Shown: one piece after another, positions 16,792 to 25,180 of the stretch | Position numbering within the stretch: position 1 is the first letter of the stretch | Layout of the letters: every line of letters begins with the position of its first letter | Assembly: GCA_964531455.1 (NCBI GenBank) | Contig: CAZHFZ010000004.1 | Location: 1-64,000, forward strand | Origin: Ga0077527 sp964531455 | GTDB lineage: Bacteria > Pseudomonadota > Gammaproteobacteria > Burkholderiales > SG8-41 | DNA: 64,000 nt | Direction: 5' to 3' | Notes under the pieces: model-generated | What the model saw: the letters and a program-made list of their open reading frames with translations, nothing else | The model's database searches: none | Told to the model about the DNA's origin: nothing | Made by a program: the position numbers and the translations under genes

Positions 16792-17526
16792 ATGGCCATG
16801 ATTGAATTCAAGAACATCAGCAAGTGGTACGGCAACTTCCAGGTACTGAAAAACTGCACGACCCAGGTCGAAAAGGGTGAAGTCATCGTCGTCTGCGGTC
16901 CATCGGGTTCGGGAAAATCGACGCTGATCAAGTGCGTCAACGGCCTCGAGCCCTTCCAGCAGGGTGAAATGATCGTCAACGGCCAGTCTGTGGGCGACAA
17001 GTCAACCAACCTGCCGCAACTGCGCGCCAAGATCGGCATGGTGTTCCAGAACTTCGAACTGTTTCCGCACATGAACGTCATCGCGAACCTGAACCTCGCC
17101 CAGGTCAAGGTTCTCGGCCGCAGCACCGAAGAGGCCACGGAAAAATCCCGCGCCCTGCTCAAGCGCGTTGGTCTGATCGATCATGCGCAAAAATTCCCGG
17201 GGCAACTCTCCGGTGGCCAGCAGCAACGCGTGGCCATTGCCCGCGGCCTCGCGATGGATCCAATCGCCATGCTGTTCGACGAACCGACTTCGGCACTCGA
17301 TCCGGAAATGATCAACGAGGTTCTGGATGTAATGGTCGAACTGGCGCAGGAAGGCATGACCATGATGTGTGTTACGCACGAGATGGGCTTTGCGCGCAAG
17401 GTGGCGCATCGCGTGATCTTCATGGACCGCGGCGAGATCGTTGAGGACGCACCGAAGGCGGATTTTTTCGGCACACCTCGCTCCGAACGGGCGCAGCAGT
17501 TTCTGTCCAAGATTCTCCACCACTAA
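16792..17526 (+). CDS. gltL: Amino acid ABC transporter ATP-binding protein, GltL-like
   Basis: A 244-residue ABC ATPase with Walker A GPSGSGKST, Q-loop in VFQNFELFPHMN, signature LSGGQQQR, Walker B MLFDEPTSALD and H-switch VTHEMGFA. These match the polar amino acid uptake subgroup (GltL/GlnQ/ArtP). It is encoded 14 bp after gltK and ends the operon: a hairpin with a T run lies 20 bp past the stop. Confidence 0.95.
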   Translation: MAMIEFKNISKWYGNFQVLKNCTTQVEKGEVIVVCGPSGSGKSTLIKCVNGLEPFQQGEMIVNGQSVGDKSTNLPQLRAKIGMVFQNFELFPHMNVIANLNLAQVKVLGRSTEEATEKSRALLKRVGLIDHAQKFPGQLSGGQQQRVAIARGLAMDPIAMLFDEPTSALDPEMINEVLDVMVELAQEGMTMMCVTHEMGFARKVAHRVIFMDRGEIVEDAPKADFFGTPRSERAQQFLSKILHH

Positions 17527-17545
17527 ATACCCACCACCGCAGACC

Positions 17546-17571
17546 GCGCGCAGGTAAAATGCGCGCTTTTT
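17546..17571 (+). terminator. Intrinsic terminator of the glt operon
   Basis: A 7-bp stem, GCGCGCA (17546-17552) and TGCGCGC (17560-17566), followed by five T (17567-17571). It closes the transporter operon and supports the later start for the next gene, since an ATG at 17559 would lie inside this hairpin. Confidence 0.75.
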
Positions 17572-17606
17572 CAGGGAAACGCCGCCGCCGCGGCGCTAAC
17601 GACAAC

Positions 17607-18002
17607 ATGGCCGCAAGCAAGACCACGAAAAAATCCGCTGTTCAATATGATTGCAGCAAATGCCCGGGTTACTGCTGCAGCTACCCGCTGATTGAAGTTG
17701 GCAAGCGTGACATCGCACGACTGGCCAAACATTTCGACATCACTTACGCACAGGCAGAGTCACGTTACACGCGATTTGACCGGTCCGAGAAGGTGCGTTC
17801 GCTGAAACAGCAGGACGACAAACATTTTGGCAAGATCTGCAAAATGTTCGATACAAAGAAACGGCGCTGCACGGTTTATGAAGCGCGCCCGACAGTGTGC
17901 CACTCCTACCCGGACGGGAAACGCTGCGGCTATTACGAGTTCCTGCAATTCGAGCGCGAGCACCAGGACGATCCGAAGTTCGTCGCCACCACCGACAACT
18001 GA
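17607..18002 (+). CDS. YkgJ-type cysteine-cluster protein (putative Zn/Fe-chelating)
   Basis: A 131-residue protein from ATG 17607; an upstream in-frame ATG at 17559 lies in the terminator hairpin. It has the YkgJ cysteine pattern: CSKCPGYCC near the N-terminus, then CKMFDTKKRRCTVYEARPTVC and a final YPDGKRCGYYEF. This family is proposed to bind zinc or iron-sulfur through these cysteines; a precise function is not established. It converges with the M20 deacylase gene, with only 9 bp between the stops. Confidence 0.82.
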   Translation: MAASKTTKKSAVQYDCSKCPGYCCSYPLIEVGKRDIARLAKHFDITYAQAESRYTRFDRSEKVRSLKQQDDKHFGKICKMFDTKKRRCTVYEARPTVCHSYPDGKRCGYYEFLQFEREHQDDPKFVATTDN

Positions 18003-18011
18003 GTCGGGCGC

Positions 18012-19193
18012 TCAGGGGTTCCCGGCCACCAGCCGGGTGCCCAGCCGGCGCAGGAAGTTTTCGCACTGTGCAACCTGAGCAAGGGTAACGAATTCATCGG
18101 GCTTGTGAGCCTCGCGAATCGACCCCGGACCGCAAACCACCGTCGGCACACCAGCCACCTGAAAATGCGCTGCCTCGGTGCCAAACGACACCTTGGCAAT
18201 ATCGTTATTGCCTGAAAGCTCCTGCGCCAGCGCAGTGATCCCGGCTTCGGCACCGGTATTGAGCGCCGGCATTTCAGACAGCCTCTGAATGCTGAATCCG
18301 CTGCGCGGATCGACGGCATGCATCTCCGGCTCGATGACCCCACGCAAATGTGTCTCGAATTCGCGGCGTAACGCATCGGGATCATCACCCGGAAGATTGC
18401 GGAACTCGAAATCAAACACGCACTCGTGGGGCACGATGTTCAGCGCGGTGCCACCATGAATCACGCCGGTATGGACAGTCGTGTAGGCCACGTCGAAACC
18501 GCGGTCGTAAGGGCCGCGGTCGCGATGCCGTCGCGCCATCTGCTTCAGGAAGGCCACCGCTTCGGCGGCAGCCTCCACCGCGTTGACGCCAAAAGGCGCA
18601 TAAGCCGAATGCGAAGCCAGCCCGCGCACCGTGCAGCGAAAACTCTGCTTTCCCTTGTGCGCGATTACCGGCCGCATTTCCGTGGGTTCGCCGACGATGC
18701 AGGAACGCGGCCGTATGCCCGCCTGCTGCAGATCACTCAGCAAACCGCGCACCCCCAGGCAGCCGACCTCTTCGTCATAACTGAATGCTAGGTGCACCGG
18801 CGTGCGCAGCCCCTGCTTCACCACGCCGGGGATCACCGCGAGCACGCAGGCAATGAAGCTTTTCATGTCTGAGGTGCCCCGGCCGTAGAGCCGCCCTTCA
18901 CGCTCGGTCAGCACAAAGGGATCGGTAGCCCAGTCCTGTCCGTCGACCGGCACCACATCGGTGTGGCCTGACAATACGATGCCGTACTGGTCGCGAGGGC
19001 CCAGCGTGGCAAACAGGTTGGCTTTGCGTTTGTCACGGTCGTAGGTCAGCCGGCACCCGGCATCCAGAGGACGCAGATATTCCCGTATGTAGTCTATGAG
19101 TTCGAGGTTGGAATCGCGGCTGACGGTTGGAAACGCAATCAGCGTTTTGAGCAACGCCAGCGTTTCTGCGGAGGCTGCGGTTTGGGGCGTCAT
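18012..19193 (-). CDS. argE: M20 family amidohydrolase, acetylornithine deacetylase (ArgE)-like
   Basis: The ATG at 19193 (MTPQTAASAETLALL) is chosen; the frame is open further upstream but without family similarity. The 393-residue protein has the di-zinc M20 motifs: first metal His and catalytic Asp in SGHTDVVP, bridging Asp in GRGTSDMKSF, general base and ligand glutamates in FSYDEEVGCLG, later ligand in the EPTEMRP region and the C-terminal His in EAHKPDEFV. The sequence is closest to ArgE of arginine biosynthesis, which removes acetate from N-acetylornithine, but related succinyl-diaminopimelate or acyl-amino-acid hydrolases remain possible. The divergent peptide transporter starts less than 100 bp away. 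Confidence 0.85.
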   Translation of the reverse strand: MTPQTAASAETLALLKTLIAFPTVSRDSNLELIDYIREYLRPLDAGCRLTYDRDKRKANLFATLGPRDQYGIVLSGHTDVVPVDGQDWATDPFVLTEREGRLYGRGTSDMKSFIACVLAVIPGVVKQGLRTPVHLAFSYDEEVGCLGVRGLLSDLQQAGIRPRSCIVGEPTEMRPVIAHKGKQSFRCTVRGLASHSAYAPFGVNAVEAAAEAVAFLKQMARRHRDRGPYDRGFDVAYTTVHTGVIHGGTALNIVPHECVFDFEFRNLPGDDPDALRREFETHLRGVIEPEMHAVDPRSGFSIQRLSEMPALNTGAEAGITALAQELSGNNDIAKVSFGTEAAHFQVAGVPTVVCGPGSIREAHKPDEFVTLAQVAQCENFLRRLGTRLVAGNP

Positions 19194-19286
19194 CGGAACA
19201 TCCGTTATTAAAGGGCCAGCATAGGCAGGGCTCCATACGCTGTCAACGCAGCAAACCGGCCCTGCATCATGCGGTATGCTTGCACC

Positions 19287-20861
19287 ATGAAAAACAACAT
19301 CCAGATGCTGTCCGGTCTGCGCCTGCTGTGCGCGGCTCTGGGCTTGGTGGCCGTCTGCGTCAATGCCGCCGAACTGCGTATCGGGCTCTCCGGCGAAGTC
19401 ACTTCGCTCGATCCGCAATACCTCGCCGCGCAACCCAACCTGACCGTGGCGCGGCATGTCTTCGAATCACTGACCGACGTTGACCCGCAAACCCGGTTGA
19501 TCCCGGGCCTGGCGGAACGCTGGCGCGCCATTGATGCGACCACCTGGGAATTCAACCTGCGCCGCGGTGTGAAATTCCATGACGGTTCGCCGCTTACCGC
19601 GGAAGATGTCGCGTTCTCGCTGGCGCGACCGCTGTCAATCAAGGGCAGCCCCGGTGGCTTTGCAGCCTTCGTACGCGCCATTGCATCCACCACGGTTGTA
19701 GATGCTCACACGCTGCGGATCAGAACAAAGTATCCCTATGGCGCGCTGCCCGAAGATCTGAACTCGATCCTTATCGTGTCAAAGAATCACGCGCAAAACG
19801 CAGGCCCTGAAGACTTTGACTCCGGTCGCGCAATGGTCGGCACCGGTCCCTACCGTTACCTGCGTTACCAGCGCGGCGACCGGCTGGAACTGATCCGCAA
19901 CGAACACTGGTGGGGCAAGGCACCGGCCTGGGACAGGGTCACCCTGCGTATCTTGCCGGCCGATCCGTCGCGCACTGCTGCACTGCTCTCCGGCGAACTT
20001 GACGTGATTGAACACGTGCCTTCGGCGGACATCAAAAACATTATTAAAAACAATAAATTACACGTTACCCAGACAACATCCTGGCGGACCATCGTGTTGC
20101 ACCTCGATCAATATCGCACGCAGCCGCCCGGCGTCAGCGACAACAACGGCAAACCTCTGGCTAGCAATCCGTTCATGGACCTGCGCGTAAGACGCGCCCT
20201 GTCCAAAGGCATCAATCGCAGCGCCATTGCCGAACGCGTGATGGAAGGCCTCGCCATGCCCGCAGCCAACATCGTGTCGCCGGGTGTATTCGGCCATAAC
20301 ACTGCGTTGAAGGCAGAACCCTACGATCCCGAAGGCGCCAAACGGCTGCTGGCCGAAGCCGGTTATCCGAACGGATTCCGTGTCACGCTCGCAGGCCCGA
20401 ACAACCGTTACATCAACGATGAACAGGTGCTGCAGACCATCGCGCAACTGCTGGCGCGCATCGGCATCCAGACCCGCGTTGAAGCGGCACCGATGTCTGC
20501 CTTTCTCGGCCGCGTGCGCAAGGAAGAAACCAGCTTTTCGCTGCTCGGCTGGGGCTCCTTCGCCGCCGATCTGGCGCTGCGATCCCTGGTCGCCGCACCC
20601 AACGCCGACAAAGGTTACGGCGCATGGAACTGGGGGCGCTACGCCAATCCCAAAGTCGACACACTGATGGAGCAGGCACTGGGCAGCGTGGATCGCAGCA
20701 AACGCGAAGCGCTGGCACGCGAAGCCAATACGCTGGCGATGCAGGACCTCGCCTTGATACCCGTGCATCACCAGGTGGTCAGCTGGGCGATGCGCGCGAA
20801 CCTTGCCTATATCGCCCGCACTGACGAGTTCACTTTTGCCCATCACTTCACGCCGCGCTGA
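19287..20861 (+). CDS. ABC transporter substrate-binding protein, family 5 (peptide/nickel type)
   Basis: The ATG at 19287 (MKNNIQMLSGLRLL) gives a clear signal peptide ending near CVNAAEL; an ATG six codons upstream is possible. The 524-residue protein has the family 5 signature ESLTDVDPQTRLIPGLAE, WEFNLRRGVKFHDGSPLTAE and VRRALSKGINRSAIAERVM. It is periplasmic and binds oligopeptides, dipeptides or other large solutes. Two permease genes follow 9 bp later, but no ATPases are encoded next to them. Confidence 0.93.
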   Translation: MKNNIQMLSGLRLLCAALGLVAVCVNAAELRIGLSGEVTSLDPQYLAAQPNLTVARHVFESLTDVDPQTRLIPGLAERWRAIDATTWEFNLRRGVKFHDGSPLTAEDVAFSLARPLSIKGSPGGFAAFVRAIASTTVVDAHTLRIRTKYPYGALPEDLNSILIVSKNHAQNAGPEDFDSGRAMVGTGPYRYLRYQRGDRLELIRNEHWWGKAPAWDRVTLRILPADPSRTAALLSGELDVIEHVPSADIKNIIKNNKLHVTQTTSWRTIVLHLDQYRTQPPGVSDNNGKPLASNPFMDLRVRRALSKGINRSAIAERVMEGLAMPAANIVSPGVFGHNTALKAEPYDPEGAKRLLAEAGYPNGFRVTLAGPNNRYINDEQVLQTIAQLLARIGIQTRVEAAPMSAFLGRVRKEETSFSLLGWGSFAADLALRSLVAAPNADKGYGAWNWGRYANPKVDTLMEQALGSVDRSKREALAREANTLAMQDLALIPVHHQVVSWAMRANLAYIARTDEFTFAHHFTPR

Positions 20862-20870
20862 GGCCCGGCA

Positions 20871-21845
20871 GTGCTGAACTACGTGCTGCGCCGGCTCGTC
20901 TGGAGCGCAGCCACACTGTTTGTGATGTCACTGCTGGTCTTTGCCGGGGTCTATGCCATCGGCAATCCGGTGGATCTGCTGATCAACCCGCAGGCCGATC
21001 AGGCGGAAATCGCACGCGCCACAGCCCTGCTCGGACTGGACCGGCCGCTATGGGAACAATACTGGATGTTTTTCCGTGGCGCGCTGGGCGGCGACCTTGG
21101 CATTTCCTTTGCTGCCAGCGTACCTGCCATCACACTGATTCTGGAACGCATGCCCGCAACACTGGAACTCGCGCTGACAGCGATGCTGATCGCCATCGCC
21201 CTGGGTATTCCGCTGGGCCTGCTCGCCGGACTGCGCCCGCGCTCATGGCCGGCGCGTATCATCATGACGCTGTCGACATTCGGATTCGCGCTGCCGACCT
21301 TCTGGGTCGGGCTGATGCTGATCATGGTTTTTTCGGTTCAACTGGGCTGGTTGCCGACAACCGGCCGCGGCGCAACCATCGACGTCTTCGGTGTTCCGCT
21401 GAGCATTTTCACAATTGATGGCCTGCGTCATCTGCTGCTGCCGGCAATTACGCTGGCACTGTTCAAACTCGCGCTGCTGATCCGCCTGACCCGGGCCGGA
21501 ACACAGGATGCAATGCTCCAGGACTATGTGCGTTATGCCCGTGCCAAGGGCCTCAGTGAAAGTGCGGTCGTGCGCTCACATGTGCTGCCCAATATCCTGA
21601 TCCCCATCGTCACTGTAGCCGGACTTGAACTGGGCTCGCTGATTGCTTTCGCGATCGTCACGGAAACCGTTTTTGCCTGGCCCGGCATGGGCAAGCTGCT
21701 GATTGATTCGATCAACGTACTTGACCGCCCCGTGATCGTCGCCTATCTGCTGGCGACAGTCTGCCTGTTCATCCTGATCAACCTGCTCGTCGACCTGCTC
21801 TACGCAATACTGGATCCACGGGTGCAGGCAGGAGACGCACGGTGA
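20871..21845 (+). CDS. Peptide-type ABC transporter permease, DppB-like
   Basis: A 324-residue inner-membrane protein of the DppB/OppB family: N-terminal LNYVLRRLVWSAATLFVMSL, and the EAA loop region DYVRYARAKGLSESAVVRSH followed by VLPNILIPIVT. The start codon appears to be GTG at 20871. It partners the permease gene that overlaps its stop by four bases. Confidence 0.93.
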   Translation: MLNYVLRRLVWSAATLFVMSLLVFAGVYAIGNPVDLLINPQADQAEIARATALLGLDRPLWEQYWMFFRGALGGDLGISFAASVPAITLILERMPATLELALTAMLIAIALGIPLGLLAGLRPRSWPARIIMTLSTFGFALPTFWVGLMLIMVFSVQLGWLPTTGRGATIDVFGVPLSIFTIDGLRHLLLPAITLALFKLALLIRLTRAGTQDAMLQDYVRYARAKGLSESAVVRSHVLPNILIPIVTVAGLELGSLIAFAIVTETVFAWPGMGKLLIDSINVLDRPVIVAYLLATVCLFILINLLVDLLYAILDPRVQAGDAR

Positions 21846-22720
21846 CTGCGACTGCATTGCCGACCCGGGTGATCGCCGCACATTTCAGTCGCGACCGGAT
21901 TGCCGTCGTGGCGTTTTGGGTATTGACCGCAATATCATTCGCTGCATTTGCAGCGCCGTGGCTGGCGCCGCAGGACCCTTACGACCTGGCGCAACTCGAC
22001 ATCCTCGACGCCAAACTTGCACCCGGTGCGCAAGGCAGCGCCGGACTGATCTACTGGCTGGGCACCGACGATCAGGGCCGTGACATGTTGTCGGCCATCC
22101 TTTACGGCTTGCGCATCAGCCTTGGCGTCGGCATTGCCTCCACCGCCCTCGCACTGGGAATCGGACTGATCGCCGGGCTGGTCGCCGCCCGCGCCGGCGG
22201 CTGGATTGACGGTCTGATCATGCGGATCGTTGATCTGCAGTTGTCCTTTCCCGCCATTCTGGTTGCGCTGATCCTGCTCGCACTGACCGGCCAGGGAATA
22301 GACCGCATCATCTTCGCGCTGGTGGTCGTGCAATGGGCGTATTACGCACGCACCGTCCGCGCCGCAGCACTGGTGGAATTAAGGAAAGAGTATATCGAGG
22401 CTGCAGTGTGCATGGCGGTCGCCGAATCACGCATTCTGCTGCGCCATGTGTTGCCCAACGTGTTGCCTCCGGTGATGGTGGTCGCCACGGTGCAGATCGC
22501 ACAGGCCATCGCGCTGGAAGCGACCCTGTCCTTCCTTGGATTGGGACTACCGATTACCGAACCCTCGCTGGGCCTGCTGATCGCCAACGGATATGCCCAT
22601 CTGCTGTCAGGCAAATACTGGATCAGCTTTTTCCCCGGCATTGCCCTGCTGGTAATCATTGTCGCCATCAATCTGGTCGGCGACAGGTTGCGCGATCTGC
22701 TGAATCCACGGCTGTCCTGA
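21842..22720 (+). CDS. Peptide-type ABC transporter permease, DppC-like
   Basis: A 292-residue inner-membrane protein of the DppC/OppC family. GTG 21842 overlaps the stop of the previous gene in a GTGA arrangement, indicating translational coupling. Signatures include YWLGTDDQGRDMLSAILYGL near residue 65 and the loop RKEYIEAAVCMAVAESRILL followed by RHVLPNVLPPVMV. The usual DppD and DppF ATPase genes are absent downstream; the next gene is a dioxygenase. Confidence 0.93.
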   Translation: MTATALPTRVIAAHFSRDRIAVVAFWVLTAISFAAFAAPWLAPQDPYDLAQLDILDAKLAPGAQGSAGLIYWLGTDDQGRDMLSAILYGLRISLGVGIASTALALGIGLIAGLVAARAGGWIDGLIMRIVDLQLSFPAILVALILLALTGQGIDRIIFALVVVQWAYYARTVRAAALVELRKEYIEAAVCMAVAESRILLRHVLPNVLPPVMVVATVQIAQAIALEATLSFLGLGLPITEPSLGLLIANGYAHLLSGKYWISFFPGIALLVIIVAINLVGDRLRDLLNPRLS

Positions 22721-23082
22721 GCAAGGCTGGACATAGCCTCCTGCCCCGCCTCAATTATCCGCAGGCTGACAACAAAGAACCGGCGGAGTACGTCCACTTT
22801 GCGGAGTTTGACCGGCACAAATCAATATGGTGACATTTAGCCAGCAGCTGCAGTCGTTACCCAATACAAGAAACCCGGAGGAGGTCGGTATGGGATTCAC
22901 GAAAGCCGCAACAGCTTGCCTTGACTGCCCGAAGGCATCTGCACGTCCGTCACCCCGGCACCCCCTCGCCCGCAGCATCTCAGCTGCTCGGCCAAAAACA
23001 CAACGTCGCCGCACCCTCTGTTCACACCATCACGGGTCTGTTTGAAGACGCACTGATGACCGGAAACCGCTGAAAGCCGAAT
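22721..23082. other. 362-bp intergenic stretch with a doubtful short ORF
   Basis: No established gene. An ATG at 22890 preceded by a near-perfect ribosome site (GGAGGAGG at 22877-22884) opens a 51-codon frame ending at 23045, but the product is Pro/Arg/His-rich after its first 15 residues and looks non-coding, as if only the beginning of a former gene remains. A promoter for the following dioxygenase gene is expected here but was not pinpointed. Confidence 0.4.
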
Positions 23083-24117
23083 ATGCCCGCACGCCAGCCG
23101 CTGATCATCAGCCCCGATGCATGGACCGGACCGGAGATCCAGCAGGATACAGCCTGGACCTGCCGCCTAGACGCCGCAGACATCGAAGAGATCGATGCCG
23201 CACTGGAACAGCTCAAACGCAGCGGTGCACGCATTCCTTTTCCGTCCGAAAGCTTTCCGCTTCCGCAACTGAGGAAAAAGCTCGACACTATCCTCGACGA
23301 AATCGAAAACGGTCGCGGATTCAAGCTGATCCGCGGCATCCCGCGCGAACGCTACAGCGACAGTGACTGCGAACTGATCTACTGGGGCATCACCAGTTAC
23401 TTCGGTGTTCCGGTCTCGCAGAACGCACGCGGCCACCTGCTCGGACATGTGCGCGACGAGGGGCGCGTGATCAGTGATCCGAACGCCCGCGCCTACCAGA
23501 CCAACCAGCGCATGGATTTCCATACCGACATGCTGCCCATCGATGTCCTCGGCCTGTTCTGCCTGCGCACCGCGAAATCCGGCGGGGCCAGCAAGCTCAC
23601 CAGCGCCCTGGCCATCCACAACGTTTTGCGTGAGGAGCGCCCGGACCTGCTCGATGTGCTGTACTGCCCGTTCCATCTCGACTGGCGCGGCGAGGAGCCT
23701 GAAGGAGAGAAGCCCTGGTTCAGCATCCCCATGTTCAGTCAGTACCAGGGCCGCATCACCTCACGCATCTGCAGCCTGGTGTACTACGAATCGGCCGCGC
23801 GTTTCGGCGAACAATACCGGCCTACGCCGCTTCAGCGGGAAGCATTGCTCGCAGTACAGGACATCGCCAACCGTCCGGAGCTGATGCTGACCATGGACTT
23901 CCAGGAAGGCGACATCCAGTTGATCAACAACCACACCATGATGCACGCGCGGGAAGCCTATGAGGATTACCCTGAACCCGACCGCCAGCGCCATCTGCTG
24001 CGTATGTGGATCGCGGTACCCGACGGGAAACGCCGACCGCTCGCCGAATCACTGACTGAACGTTATCGCTGGGTTCAGCGCGGCGGAATACCGGCAAAAA
24101 CCCCCGCCACAGCCTGA
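23083..24117 (+). CDS. TauD/TfdA-family Fe(II)/2-oxoglutarate-dependent dioxygenase
   Basis: A 344-residue protein. The facial triad is visible: H147 and D149 in RMDFHTDML, and the distal His at H288 in NNHTMMHAREAY; R307 in RHLLRMWI should bind the 2-oxoglutarate carboxylate. The family hydroxylates substrates such as taurine, alkylsulfates, phenoxyacetates or gamma-butyrobetaine. The substrate is not deducible. A Bug-type binding protein gene follows 28 bp downstream and may import the substrate. Confidence 0.88.
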   Translation: MPARQPLIISPDAWTGPEIQQDTAWTCRLDAADIEEIDAALEQLKRSGARIPFPSESFPLPQLRKKLDTILDEIENGRGFKLIRGIPRERYSDSDCELIYWGITSYFGVPVSQNARGHLLGHVRDEGRVISDPNARAYQTNQRMDFHTDMLPIDVLGLFCLRTAKSGGASKLTSALAIHNVLREERPDLLDVLYCPFHLDWRGEEPEGEKPWFSIPMFSQYQGRITSRICSLVYYESAARFGEQYRPTPLQREALLAVQDIANRPELMLTMDFQEGDIQLINNHTMMHAREAYEDYPEPDRQRHLLRMWIAVPDGKRRPLAESLTERYRWVQRGGIPAKTPATA

Positions 24118-24145
24118 GCCAGGGATTCGAACCTCCGGAGGAAGC

Positions 24146-25120
24146 ATGAGCAACCGCCACCATCTGTATTACCTGTTTGCTGCCGTCTTCGCTGCCGTAA
24201 CCTTGCCGGCAGCCGCCCAGCCGTATCCCGCGAAACCGATCCGTCTCGTCGTACCCTTTCCCGCCGGCGGTAACGCCGACATCTTCGCAAGGGCCTTTGC
24301 GCAGAAACTGGGCGAAGCGTGGAAACAGACACCCATCGTCGACAACCGGGCCGGAGCCGCCGGCATCATTGGCACACAGTTTGTCGCCAAAGCGCCCGCC
24401 GATGGTTATACGCTGCTCTTCGGCACCACCGGCACGCACACTACCAATCCAGCGGTTTATGCGAAGCTGCCCTACGATCCGGTCAGGGATTTCATGCCGG
24501 TCAGCAATTTCGCCGATTCCCCCTTCCTGCTGGTGGTACATCCGTCAGTGCCGGCCCGCACCTTGCAACAGCTGGTCGCACTGGCCAAGTCGCGGCCGGG
24601 CCAACTCGACTACGCGTCCTTCGGTACCGGCAGTTCGGCCCATCTTGCCGGCGAGATGCTTCGCACGATGGCCGGCATCAATATTAACCACGTTGCCTAC
24701 AAAGGCGGACCGCCGGCGGTCAATGACCTGACCGGCGGCCATGTATCACTGATGTTCAATTCCCTGCCCGCAGTGCTGCCGTTGGTGAAAGCGGGGCGTC
24801 TTCGCCCACTGGCGGTGGCCTCGGCGAAACGCACACCGACGCTGCCCGAACTACCGACTTTTGCTGAATCCGGAATTCCCGAATTCGAAGCCGGCTCCTG
24901 GTACGGGGTGCTCGCGCCCGCAGGAACGCCGAGAGAATTGATCATGAGACTGCATGCCGAAACCGTGCAAATGCTTGCGCTGCCTGACATCCGGCAAAAA
25001 CTTGCCGCTGAGGGTGCCGAGGCAATCGGCAACAGCCCCGAGGAATTCGCTGCCCAGATCCGGCGCGATATCGAAAGATGGGAAAAAGTGGCAAGAGCCG
25101 CAAAAATCCCCCGGCAATGA
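24146..25120 (+). CDS. Bug/TctC-family periplasmic substrate-binding protein (1 of 5)
   Basis: A 324-residue protein with signal peptide (MSNRHHLYYLFAAVFAAV, cleavage near AAAQPYP). Family motifs are YPAKPIRLVVPFPAGGNADI, VDNRAGAAGIIGTQFVAKAP and VAYKGGPPAVNDLTGG. Bug proteins bind small carboxylates, nicotinate or amino acids; only some work with TctAB membrane proteins, and none are encoded here. The ribosome site GGAGG lies just before ATG 24146. The position after the dioxygenase gene suggests a joint catabolic role. A bidirectional terminator follows. Confidence 0.92.
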   Translation: MSNRHHLYYLFAAVFAAVTLPAAAQPYPAKPIRLVVPFPAGGNADIFARAFAQKLGEAWKQTPIVDNRAGAAGIIGTQFVAKAPADGYTLLFGTTGTHTTNPAVYAKLPYDPVRDFMPVSNFADSPFLLVVHPSVPARTLQQLVALAKSRPGQLDYASFGTGSSAHLAGEMLRTMAGININHVAYKGGPPAVNDLTGGHVSLMFNSLPAVLPLVKAGRLRPLAVASAKRTPTLPELPTFAESGIPEFEAGSWYGVLAPAGTPRELIMRLHAETVQMLALPDIRQKLAAEGAEAIGNSPEEFAAQIRRDIERWEKVARAAKIPRQ

Positions 25121-25133
25121 CTAGAGATATCCG

Positions 25134-25165
25134 TAAAAAAAGCCGGTGACCACCGGCTTTTTTTA
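25134..25165. terminator. Bidirectional intrinsic terminator
   Basis: A symmetric hairpin: AAAAAAAGCCGGTG pairs with CACCGGCTTTTTTT. The GC stem is flanked by A and T tracts, so it works in both directions. It ends the dioxygenase-Bug unit on the plus strand and the Bug-UbiD-hydroxylase cluster on the minus strand. Confidence 0.92.
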
Positions 25166-25180
25166 CGTAGTCTCGAAGAA

